Below are positions 56,184 through 64,000 of a stretch of DNA of 64,000 nucleotides, in pieces (the first letter of the stretch is position 1; every line of letters begins with the position of its first letter). Source of the stretch: Leptotrichia sp. HSP-536. GTDB taxonomy: Bacteria; Fusobacteriota; Fusobacteriia; Fusobacteriales; Leptotrichiaceae. The stretch covers positions 1,488,001-1,552,000 of the forward strand of contig NZ_CP165647.1 in assembly GCF_041199985.1 (NCBI RefSeq). The letters run 5' to 3'. Under the pieces are notes generated by a model. The model made no database searches. It was not told where the DNA came from and was given only the letters and a program-made list of their open reading frames with translations. The position numbers and the translations under genes were made by a program.

Positions 56184-58497
56184 TAATTAAATATTTATCA
56201 ATTTCATTTAAATTATAAGCATATCTTTCAAAAATTTTCCCAATTGCAATACTACGAATAAAAATTTCGTCATATTCTAGACCTTTTTCTAAAATTTCTA
56301 AACTTACTTGCGGTTCATTTATCAAACCAAATATTTCTTCAGAAGAAAGATTATCATTTAAATTCTTATTATTAATATTATTTGTTTGGGAAATATTCCA
56401 ATTAAAATACTTTTCAAATTTTTCAAATTCTTCTCTTGTATTTAAATCATAATACGCTATCCCTTTATTCCATCTAATTTGTCTACTAACAGAAATCTTA
56501 TATATAAAATCATACTGCTCTTCTTCTGATAATTTTGACAAAATTTCAAAATTATTACTAAAAAAAGTCACTACTTCTGCCTTTACACTTGGAAAAATAT
56601 CATCTAATCCATTTAAAATAATACTTTTTAACTCTTTATCTAAAGTTTTTTCATATAATTTTTCAATAAAATCTAATGTACAAAGATTCATATCTGAAAA
56701 TGGAAAATATAAAAGTCTTTCTATTTTAACTATCAACAATTCCTTTTTTCTTTTGTTTCCCTATATTCTTCTTCAAGTAACATATAACTTGCATAATGAT
56801 ATATTGGGTGTGTGAAAGTTATTTCACCATTGTAATCTTCTTTTATCAATCCTCTTTTTTTTAAATAATCAACCTCTTTTTGATATTCACTATCCCATTC
56901 ATCATTAATATTACTTTCTAAATTTAGAAATTTTTCTAATTTTTTTTCATAATTTTTAATATTATTTTTAGCATTCAAAACATTTTTTAATATTTTTTTT
57001 GAAATGGATTTATTAGTATTACAAATCATTCCTAATTTAATAAAAAATTCTATTGCTAAATCTCCTCTTTCTCTTATTATTCCTGCAATTGTTTCAGAAT
57101 CAATCATTGCCATTTTAACAATTTCTTCCAGAGATTTTTCTTTTAATTCTTCTTTTTCTACACTATTAAAAATATTTGTAATATGTCCAAATTGCAAATT
57201 TTTTTCCTTTTTATTAAGTTCTCTTGAAATTTTATTATACATTTCTTCCATTTCTATTGAATTATCAGTGTGTAATTTCCATAATTGCTTTACTTCATCG
57301 CTATTTTTATTTGTCAAATCAATCCATTTATATTTATTAATTTTACAATCTTCTATTTTATTTTTTTTCATTGTTTCAAATAAAATATCTTTACGAGTTG
57401 TAACTATTAACTTTCTGTTATTCTTTTTACTAACTTCATTTACTAATTCTCGAAATTTTGATAAAATATTATTCTTATTTGTAGAAACTTCTACATTACC
57501 GAATGGATCTTCTAATATTAGTAACTTATTTTGTATTTTTCTGTCATTAATACCAAAAGAAAAAATTTTTTCTATATTTGAATCAATTATTGTTTCATAA
57601 TTTTTATCTCGATATTCTTGAGCAATCTCTTTTGCTAACTCAGTTTTCCCACAATATGTAACACCAGTCAAAAGTAGAATTTTATTTTCCTCTAATATAT
57701 CTATACATCTACTCTCTTCTTTTCGCTTTATATGTTCTGGATTTGAAATTTTATTCTCTCTATATTTATCAATTATTGCAATTATTTCATCTGTAATTGA
57801 ATTATCATTCCCAAAATTTTCAAACATTAACTTCTTCATTTCACCTACAGCTAAATCTATGCTATTTTTAGATATATAAAAATTTTTTTGAAAAAGTTTA
57901 GTTATTTCATCTTTTAATCGCTCTTCATCAAAATTTTCTTGTATTTCGACCCTACTTAGTGCTTCTTTTAAATCATTGTCTTCTAAATTTTCAATATATC
58001 CTTTTTGAAATTTTTCTCTTTCTTCCTTTAATTTTACTCCATCTGCTTTCACTTTTTTTAGTTTTTCTTTAATTTTTGTTAGATCTTTTTTTGTTAAATT
58101 TTTTTTACCTTTATCAGTAAAAATATAAGTATCATCTTTACATCTTCCCGAAGTCATAAAAATTATTTTTCTATTTTTATCTTCAACTAATTTTTTTAAT
58201 AAGTGAATATCCAATTTATTGCCTTCAAAATTACTTAACCATTTACAAAATTCTTCTATAGTTATTTGTTTTCCAATTTTATTTTTAAACTGTAAATCTA
58301 TTATGTGTTTCTTGTCTAAAATAACCTGAGCATCTTCTTCATTTTGTTTTTCTATATATATTTCCAAATTTTTTTTACTAATATATTTTAATATACAATA
58401 TATTGTTGCTATTTCTTGATACTTAAATCCTTCTAATAAAGGTTTTATTTTGTTTCCCATACTTTTCACCTTCTTTATTAAATTATATTTTTATTAA

Positions 58498-59133
58498 CTA
58501 ACTTTCATTTCCCAATATCTTCTTCAAAAATGTCTTCCTATGATACTTACAAGCCCCTTTTTCAAGCAAAACCTCCCTATGTTTCTTAGTCCCATACCCC
58601 TTATGCTTCTCAAACTCATATTCAGGAAATTCCTTTGCAATCTCACAAAGCATTCTATCTCTTGTAACCTTTGCCACAATAGATGCAGTCGCAATGGCTA
58701 ACGACTTGCCGTCTCCTTTCACAATGCACTCCTGCTCTCCTTCATACTCACGAATCAAATGATTACCGTCAACTAAAACTATGTCAAATGCTGATTTTTC
58801 ATCCACTTGATTAATCGCTCGACGCATTGCTAAAAATGTTGCATTCAAAATATTCATCTCATCAATTTCTTTTTCTGAAGCAATTCCAATTCCTACGATA
58901 CAATTCTTTTCTATTGCTTCAAACAATCTTTCCCTTTTTTTCTCAGTCAACTTCTTCGAATCGTTAATCTCCTGTAATTCTGGAAAATCCTGAATCACAA
59001 TCACAGCACCAGCCACAACTGGTCCTGCCAAAGGCCCTCTCCCAGCCTCATCAACCCCAACAACAATTTTACTGTATTTTGCATCAAATTCCATTAATTC
59101 ATTTCTTTTGTTTTCTAATTTGTCTTTATCCAT
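58498..59133 (-). CDS. rnhB: Ribonuclease HII
   Basis: Removes RNA from RNA-DNA hybrids and single ribonucleotides. 211 residues with VGVDEAGRGPLAGPVVAGAV (first Asp-Glu), VDGNHLI, and SIVAKVTRDRML near residue 150. An N-terminal segment rich in charge precedes the motif. Its stop is about 38 bp before the ATG of the STAND gene, so readthrough transcription into that gene is likely. Confidence 0.95.
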   Translation of the reverse strand: MDKDKLENKRNELMEFDAKYSKIVVGVDEAGRGPLAGPVVAGAVIVIQDFPELQEINDSKKLTEKKRERLFEAIEKNCIVGIGIASEKEIDEMNILNATFLAMRRAINQVDEKSAFDIVLVDGNHLIREYEGEQECIVKGDGKSLAIATASIVAKVTRDRMLCEIAKEFPEYEFEKHKGYGTKKHREVLLEKGACKYHRKTFLKKILGNES

Positions 59134-59157
59134 AAATTTTTCCTCTTTTTTATTATT

Positions 59158-60138
59158 TTATAAAGTTTCAAATTCAAGCTCACATTTTTTCAATGCCCTT
59201 TCAAAATCTTCCGGCAATTCTGCAATAAATTCTATATTTTCTTCTGTAATTGGATGTTCAAATTCCAGTTTGTAAGCATGAAGCATTTGGCGTTTTTCGG
59301 TGTCTGTTCTGCCATAGACACTGTCACCTAAAATTGGGTATCCTAAATGTTTCATGTGAACTCTGATTTGGTGAGTTCTTCCAGTTTCAATATGAACTTT
59401 TACGAGCGTAAACTTTTCCGTCTGTGAAATTACTTCGTAATTAGTAATTGCAGTTTTTCCTAAATTTAAGTCATTTATTACAGTCATTTTCTTCCTGTCG
59501 TTTTTATCCCGTCCAATTTGCGTTACAATTCTTCCGCTTTTCTGGTTTAGTTTTCCTTTTAAAATTGCAAGATAAGTTTTTTTTACAGTTTTATCGTGAA
59601 ACATTTGTGACAATTTTAGATGTGCCTTGTCATTTTTAGCGATTATTAAAAGTCCGCTTGTATCCTTATCTAGCCTATGCACAATCCCGGGACGAATTTC
59701 CCCATTTATTCCCGACAAATCCTTAATATGATATAAAATTGCATTTACAAGTGTTCCTGAATAATGTCCATTTGCAGGATGAACTACAATTCCAGCCCTC
59801 TTATTAATAACTGCCAAATCATTATCCTCATAAATTATTTCAATATCAATGTTTTCAGGTTTAATTTCAACAGTTTCCAGTTCTGGAACTACAACTTTTA
59901 TTGTATCATTTTCTTCAATTTTATAAGCAGGCTTTGTCTTTTTTTCATTTACCAAAATATTTTCATCTTTTATAAGCTGTTGAATACGTGTTCGTGTCAA
60001 CTCAAGCCTTTCTGACAAAAATTTATCAATCCTGTTCCCTGCCTCTTCATTTAAAACAACAATATTTTCCTCATTTTCACTATTTTCAATATCTATTTCA
60101 TCTTCAAATTCATTTTCAACTTCATATTTTTCATTCAT
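59158..60138 (-). CDS. rluD: RluD-type pseudouridine synthase
   Basis: Isomerises uridines in 23S rRNA. 326 residues: a 30-residue acidic extension, an S4 RNA-binding domain (GNRIDKFLSERLELTRTRIQQL) and the RluA-type catalytic domain with GIVHRLDKDTSGLLIIAK (catalytic Asp), LKKTYLAI-like KKTYLAILKG and TGRTHQIRVHMKHLGYPILGD. The acidic N-terminus is unusual. It lies 25 bp upstream of rnhB. Confidence 0.94.
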   Translation of the reverse strand: MNEKYEVENEFEDEIDIENSENEENIVVLNEEAGNRIDKFLSERLELTRTRIQQLIKDENILVNEKKTKPAYKIEENDTIKVVVPELETVEIKPENIDIEIIYEDNDLAVINKRAGIVVHPANGHYSGTLVNAILYHIKDLSGINGEIRPGIVHRLDKDTSGLLIIAKNDKAHLKLSQMFHDKTVKKTYLAILKGKLNQKSGRIVTQIGRDKNDRKKMTVINDLNLGKTAITNYEVISQTEKFTLVKVHIETGRTHQIRVHMKHLGYPILGDSVYGRTDTEKRQMLHAYKLEFEHPITEENIEFIAELPEDFERALKKCELEFETL

Positions 60139-60184
60139 AATTATCTATTTTTCTTTCTTTTATAATTTTTTATTTCCCAAAATT

Positions 60185-60853
60185 CTATTCTCTTTTAAAA
60201 TTTATTCCATCAATACAATGATTATAAATCAATTCCTTAATTTCACTCGTATCATTAGTTTCATAAAATTTGACAAGCAGTTCCAAAAATTTCTCTTGCT
60301 GTTTTATTGGTACAGAAATAATTCCAGCACCGTTTTGAATCATCACTTGATTTGCTGTCATCATGCTTGTCCTTTTATTTCCATCATAAAAAAGTTGGCT
60401 TCTCATTAAATACAGCATTAAATTTATTGCTTTTTCTGTTGCAGAGTTTTCACTTTCCAAAATTTTATTCAAATTATCATTCACTTTTTCCTTATCTGGA
60501 ATTTCAGGCTTCCAATCTGTTCCACCCATACTTACATCCGAGAATCTCAATTGTCCTGGAAAAGGATTTACATTTGCCTCTCCAATGAGCTGATTAATTT
60601 TGCAAATATAGTTTAAATCAAGAGGATATTCAATATTTTTCAAAATAAATTCCCACGAATGTTTTAAATTAACAATGGCATTTATATCCTTAACTTTCAT
60701 ATTCTGAACTCCCAGTCCCTGAAAAATCGTTTCTGTCTGGGGATAAGTCACAGCTATTCCTTCTAGATTTGCCGATTTCCAAATTGAATCCACTATATTT
60801 CTTTTTGCAACAAAAATATTTTCCTTCAATGTCATTTTATACTTGTCTTCCAT
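60185..60853 (-). CDS. Fic-domain protein without the catalytic His
   Basis: 222 residues. Fic proteins usually transfer AMP to target hydroxyls using HxFxxGN(G/K)R. Here the motif is SQLFYDGNKRTS, so the first His is Gln (codon CAA), though the anion-binding GNKR part is intact. An N-terminal inhibitory-type motif (S/T)xxxEG appears as SANLEG at residues 27-32, as in class II Fic. It may therefore be a non-AMPylating variant or an evolved relative. No antitoxin is adjacent. 47 bp upstream of rluD. Confidence 0.88.
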   Translation of the reverse strand: MEDKYKMTLKENIFVAKRNIVDSIWKSANLEGIAVTYPQTETIFQGLGVQNMKVKDINAIVNLKHSWEFILKNIEYPLDLNYICKINQLIGEANVNPFPGQLRFSDVSMGGTDWKPEIPDKEKVNDNLNKILESENSATEKAINLMLYLMRSQLFYDGNKRTSMMTANQVMIQNGAGIISVPIKQQEKFLELLVKFYETNDTSEIKELIYNHCIDGINFKRE

Positions 60854-60889
60854 AAAATCACTCTTTTCTAAAAATTTTTCATTAATTTC

Positions 60890-61306
60890 TTAACTCTCAT
60901 CATCACATTTCTGAAAAACATCCATTTCCTGTGAATAACCTCTATTATGATGATTTTTCGCCAAAACCGCTACTTCCTCATCGACTTTTTCCAACTTTTC
61001 AAAACTTCTTTGTGCATGATTTCGCAACTGTGTTTTAAATCCTAATTTATGCAAAACTCTCGTTATAATCGACACATTTTCTTTTCCACAGTCGTGTAGA
61101 AGTGCCAATTTTAAATATTTCTCATTATTTTTTAGCTCCGTTTTTTTTATTTTTTTATAAACTTCAAGCGAATGAAACTTATCGTAATCTGACATTTCCA
61201 AAAATATTTTCTTTTCTTTTTCTGTCAATTTTTTCAAAGCCTCATTCATATAAACTCTGTTAATTTTCGGTTTAAAATACTCCATTGCTTTTCTAATAAT
61301 ATACAT
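60890..61306 (-). CDS. HD-domain phosphohydrolase
   Basis: 138 residues with the HD metal-binding pattern: DKFHSLEVYKKI (first His), LALLHDCGKEN (HD), LRNHAQRSF and LAKNHHNRG, followed by a C-terminal Asp. Close to small predicted HD hydrolases of Firmicutes and fusobacteria; substrate unknown, possibly nucleotides or RNA 2',3' ends. The gene lies 36 bp before the Fic gene. Confidence 0.85.
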   Translation of the reverse strand: MYIIRKAMEYFKPKINRVYMNEALKKLTEKEKKIFLEMSDYDKFHSLEVYKKIKKTELKNNEKYLKLALLHDCGKENVSIITRVLHKLGFKTQLRNHAQRSFEKLEKVDEEVAVLAKNHHNRGYSQEMDVFQKCDDES

Positions 61307-61416
61307 TTTCCCAACCTTTGTAATCTTTTTCTTTATCTAAAATAATTTCTATTTTAATTTTTCAAAATCAAATTTTATTAAAAATTCCTAATTTCTTTAT
61401 TCTCTAAATTAATTTA

Positions 61417-62448
61417 TCAAATATCTTTTACAACTATATCCCCAAAAATTTTTTTCAATTTTTTAACATTTTTCCCTCTTTTCCCAATAAATTCCCCCTT
61501 ATCTTTCTTTTCAACAAAAAATATCGTAAAATAGCTATTTTTTTCAATTTTTCTAATTTTAGTAATTTCGCCAATATTTTTCAATTTTTCATTCAAATTA
61601 TCTAATTTATTTTCAGAATTTTTTATTTCCAAACTTCCGTTATTTTCATTTTTCAAATTTATCAATTCTTCAATATTTTTCACATCAAAAAAACTAATTT
61701 TCTCTAATTCCTCTGAAAAATCAACTTTCGTAAGTATCAAATATTTCCCATCAAGCGGTTTATCTTTTATCTTTAATTCCCTATTTTCAAAATTCTCATC
61801 ATTCAGCTTTTCAATATCAAACTTTGTGTTATTTAAAATAAAATTGCTCATAATACGCACCTGCTGTGGCAAAAACCCATCTCCCACAAAATACAGTTTA
61901 TCATTTTCATATTTCACAAAAATTTCTCTTGTATGATTTTTTAATTTTTTCCCCTTTTCTGAAGTAAATTCGTAAAAATCCTTTTTCCCAGACACTTTCT
62001 TACAAATTTGATTTATTATCTCTTCATCGTTTTTCACAAGATTTTTTGGATATTCATAAATATAATATCTTTTTTCAATCATTTGCGGAAATTCGAGAAA
62101 CGGCAATGTTCTTACTATTTTATTGATTTTCAGCCCTTCTGTTTCCAAAAATTTTAATTTTGAAAAATCAATTATCCCTTTGGAATTTATATAAAGAATA
62201 TTTTCTTTTGCACTCACATTTGCGTCAGTCCTTCCAGCCTGCTGAACACCTTTAAAAATCTTGATTTTGTTATTTTCCAGAATTTTCTTAAATTCTGATT
62301 TAACACTCTTTTTATTAGGATTTTCATCAAAAGATTCAAATTTCTGTCCATCATATTTCACAAAAAACATATATCCAAAATATTTTGTATTCTCAAAATT
62401 TCTTATTAATTTATCTATTTTCGATTTCTCCGTATCAATTTTTCCCAT
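61417..62448 (-). CDS. TruA-like pseudouridine synthase with KH domain
   Basis: 343 residues. Residues 20-230 match TruA enzymes of tRNA positions 38-40: GVQQAGRTDANVSAKENIL (catalytic Asp), EKRYYIYEYPK, GDGFLPQQVRIMSNFIL and PLDGKYLILTKVDF. The N-terminal FGYMFFVKYDGQKF replaces the usual Y-DG-YxG strand. A C-terminal domain ends GEFIGKRGKNVKKLKKIFGD, a KH-type GxxG loop, which normal TruA lacks. So this is a diverged TruA with an added RNA-binding domain; target unknown. Confidence 0.85.
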   Translation of the reverse strand: MGKIDTEKSKIDKLIRNFENTKYFGYMFFVKYDGQKFESFDENPNKKSVKSEFKKILENNKIKIFKGVQQAGRTDANVSAKENILYINSKGIIDFSKLKFLETEGLKINKIVRTLPFLEFPQMIEKRYYIYEYPKNLVKNDEEIINQICKKVSGKKDFYEFTSEKGKKLKNHTREIFVKYENDKLYFVGDGFLPQQVRIMSNFILNNTKFDIEKLNDENFENRELKIKDKPLDGKYLILTKVDFSEELEKISFFDVKNIEELINLKNENNGSLEIKNSENKLDNLNEKLKNIGEITKIRKIEKNSYFTIFFVEKKDKGEFIGKRGKNVKKLKKIFGDIVVKDI

Positions 62449-62763
62449 TTTTTATCCCCTTATCAGTTTTTTATTTTTTATCTTGCTAAGTATAGTAAAA
62501 ATACTTTAAAAATGAACTAAAAAATTTATTTACACTCTAAATTTATTAAATTTTTTTACTTCATACTTATAGTCAATTCACTTAAAAATTCGAGCAAAGA
62601 TATGTTAGATATAGTCTAACTCTCTACTCTCGTTTTAAACTAGAATTACTATAAAAAAGATTTTATTACATTTTATCATTTTCTCCAATAAATGTATAGC
62701 ATTTTACATATTAAAAAAAAATCGCCTTAATACACAAATACCAAAACGATTTCCCTAAAAACC
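62449..62763. other. 315-bp gap without a gene
   Basis: AT-rich. It contains a perfect inverted repeat GTTAGA-tatag-TCTAAC at 62604-62620 and a probable minus-strand terminator for the HAD gene at 62713-62753 (AAATCG ... CGATTT then Ts). No ORF with an RBS is seen. Confidence 0.5.
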
Positions 62764-63426
62764 CTATTCACCTTTTATTCTCTCAATAATCTCCTGAACA
62801 TCAGACACCTTCACATCTTCATCAATTCCATTCTCGCCTTTCACTTCGCCAAATCCCCATTTGCAGTAAACAATATCAATTCCAGCATTTTTAGCTGTAT
62901 TTACGTCCACAAGCATATCTCCAACAAATAATATTTTTTCTTTTAAAATATTTAAGTTTTGTGCCATTTTATCGACATTGTATGGATTTGGTTTATTTGG
63001 ATATTCCTTTTCATTTGAGCCAAATATTCCATCAAATTTCCATTTGGATAATTTTTTATTAACAGCAGACAAGGCTGTTTCATGATCCTTATTTGTTACA
63101 ATACCTTTTTTCACGCCATTCTGTTCCAAAAAATCAAGTAAGTCTGGTATTCCTTCATAAGGCTCGACACCATAGTCAAAGTAAATATCATAATATTTTC
63201 TTATAACTTTTTCCATTTCCTCATTCGTTACATCCTCATATTTCTCTTTTCCCAAAATATTCCGTGCAAGCCCTGAAACTCCGCCACCAACAAATTTCAC
63301 ACATTCATTAATAGAATACTGTTTTTTCCCAAGTTCTTCCATAGCTGAATTTACAGTCTTTGTAATAGATTTTGATGTATCCATAAGCGTTCCGTCCAAA
63401 TCAAATATAACCAGCTCATATTTCAT
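62764..63426 (-). CDS. HAD-family phosphatase (phosphoglycolate phosphatase-like)
   Basis: 220 residues of HAD subfamily IA: VIFDLDGTLMDTS (nucleophile Asp), KKGIVTNKD (second Ser/Thr-type motif), PNKPNPYNVDK (Lys) and LFVGDMLVDVNTAKNAGI (acidic pair). The best family guess is Gph, which removes phosphate from 2-phosphoglycolate, but many HAD enzymes look alike. It is followed by a terminator and preceded by the YnzC gene. Confidence 0.9.
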   Translation of the reverse strand: MKYELVIFDLDGTLMDTSKSITKTVNSAMEELGKKQYSINECVKFVGGGVSGLARNILGKEKYEDVTNEEMEKVIRKYYDIYFDYGVEPYEGIPDLLDFLEQNGVKKGIVTNKDHETALSAVNKKLSKWKFDGIFGSNEKEYPNKPNPYNVDKMAQNLNILKEKILFVGDMLVDVNTAKNAGIDIVYCKWGFGEVKGENGIDEDVKVSDVQEIIERIKGE

Positions 63427-63474
63427 AAGTTTTCACTCGCTCCTTTCACAATTTACTCTATTTTGTGTATCCAC

Positions 63475-63696
63475 TTACGCTTCAGGCTCAATAATATTTC
63501 CGTCATCATCAATCGGATTCCCATCGTCATCCACTCTAACAACCTTAATGCTGTCCAAATGCCCTCTCACACTTTCCTTAAATTTTTCAATATACATTTT
63601 TCTATATTTTTCACGCTCTTTCTTTTCTTCTTCGGTCAATTCTCTCTCACGTGCTAATCTCGAAAATTCATTTACCTTTTTAATAATATCGTCCAT
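63475..63696 (-). CDS. YnzC/DUF896-type small protein
   Basis: 73 residues from the ATG at 63696, with AAAGGAAAATTTAAA as RBS; the longer upstream frame is not needed. MDDIIKKVNEFSRLARERELTEEE is the typical YnzC (UPF0291) helical hairpin, a small SOS-associated protein in Bacillus. Here a DDDGNPIDDDGN acidic repeat tail, rich in Asp-Gly, is appended, which the family usually lacks and which could bind calcium, an inference only. Confidence 0.88.
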   Translation of the reverse strand: MDDIIKKVNEFSRLARERELTEEEKKEREKYRKMYIEKFKESVRGHLDSIKVVRVDDDGNPIDDDGNIIEPEA

Positions 63697-63797
63697 TTTT
63701 AAATTTTCCTTTCTAAAAAACATTACTGTAACAAAAAATACAGCAAAAAGTCTATAAATAATTATAGCACTAATTAGCAAAAAGTAAAAATAATTTT

Positions 63798-63980
63798 TTA
63801 AAATGCTGAAGCTGCATAAGCAATCAAAGCAATATAAGATATAAAAATATTTGCAATATCCAGTAAAGACAACGCTAAATATCCACAATTCTTTAATTTA
63901 TTCTTATTTTTTCTTAAAAGTGTAATTGTAAAAATATACACGATTACCACAAAAACTATCAGAAAATATAATTTTAGCAT
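63798..63980 (-). CDS. Small membrane protein
   Basis: 60 residues with two hydrophobic segments: MLKLYFLIVFVVIVYIFTI and the C-terminal IANIFISYIALIAYAASAF, joined by a Lys/Asn-rich loop. No clear RBS is seen near the ATG and it touches the window edge, so upstream context is missing. I recognise no family. Confidence 0.45.
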   Translation of the reverse strand: MLKLYFLIVFVVIVYIFTITLLRKNKNKLKNCGYLALSLLDIANIFISYIALIAYAASAF

Positions 63981-64000
63981 ACTTAAGATAATTAAAACAA

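Larger units (their letters stand above)
53653..58460 (-). pseudogene. Nuclease-STAND NTPase, defence-type, IS-interrupted
   Basis: Reads as one protein of about 1290 residues when the IS is removed and one A is added. Residues 14-80: GFKYQEIATIY, IEKQNEEDAQVIL (E40, D46) and LQFKNK (Q60-K62), a Cap4/DUF4297-like PD-(D/E)XK nuclease pattern (numbered from the GTG at 58469). Residues 260-365: TGVTYCGKTEL (Walker A, 269-276), LLILEDPFG (Walker B, typical of nSTAND3) and LIVTTRKD. The rest is helical-repeat sensor-like sequence. First break at + 56744-56749 (T6), then the IS at 55244. Start at the ATG 58460 with AAGAAGGTG. Similar STAND nucleases (Avs-like) sense phage proteins; this is inference. 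Confidence 0.8.

Noticed and set aside
56733..56750. Programmed frameshift in the STAND gene
   Set aside because: The run is A6 in GAA AAA AGG, not a proper two-codon slippery heptamer, and four other genes in the window show the same one-A deficit, so an assembly error or mutation is simpler.
1..64000. tRNA or rRNA genes
   Set aside because: I saw no GGTTCGAATCC-type T-arm with a matching acceptor stem, nor conserved rRNA segments. ACTCGAATCC at 7187 belongs to an inverted repeat without cloverleaf context.

Overview
The window looks like a chromosomal segment of a low-GC, outer-membrane-bearing fusobacterium, most likely Leptotrichia or a close relative. This is inferred from the very AT-rich sequence, AAGGAGG-type ribosome binding sites, the mixture of Firmicutes-like housekeeping genes with an MlaA outer-membrane lipid protein, and many small lipoproteins. 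No rRNA or tRNA gene is visible. The genus is an inference.

Layout. 1-8150 (+ strand): end of dapF, dapA, a short orphan CRISPR array beside a decayed cas2, an M18 aminopeptidase, two half-size ChrA proteins, two repeat proteins and a TtcA-like enzyme. 8440-11800 (-): DEAD-box helicase, EF-P and a SIMPL protein. 11860-19250: a mobile-element zone with a decayed IS605-type tnpB, a cystine/dicarboxylate-type symporter, PTS EIIA (crr), and an IS605-like element whose tnpB carries a nested 902-bp IS5-type element. 19360-32345 (-): TPR protein, rph, glyA, hydrolase-mlaA pair, smc (frame-broken), sugar transferase, AAA/nuclease protein, acyltransferase. 32610-36940 (+): a methyltransferase plus two ABC exporter half-transporters. 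37040-44380 (-): AgcS symporter under a tandem glycine riboswitch, a lipoprotein with a decayed duplicate, a broken tpx, NAMPT, PcrA. 44470-48440 (-): a run of small secreted proteins in an A-B-A-B arrangement. 48500-53510 (-): thymidine kinase fused to a BioD-like domain, a secreted GH13 protein without its nucleophile, comF, Zn-ribbon protein, yraN. 53650-58460 (-): a large nuclease-plus-STAND-ATPase defence-type gene interrupted by an IS5-family element. 58500-63980 (-): rnhB, rluD, Fic, HD, TruA-like with KH tail, HAD phosphatase, YnzC-like protein and a small membrane protein.

Most notable points: (1) the defence-like STAND gene sits between rnhB and yraN and is disrupted by an insertion whose removal, with one TA, restores the frame exactly; (2) the alternating secreted-protein array has no function I recognise; (3) a 115-bp inverted-repeat element occurs twice and has solo ends elsewhere, and a separate IS-derived MITE is present; (4) several unusual domain fusions or active-site losses (Tdk-BioD, TruA-KH, GH13 without nucleophile, Fic without His); (5) five frame breaks (smc twice, the 23-kb hydrolase, tnpA, the STAND gene) would each be repaired by one extra A in an A6-A7 run. 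Point 5 suggests homopolymer under-calling in the assembly, or phase variation, rather than five independent mutations.
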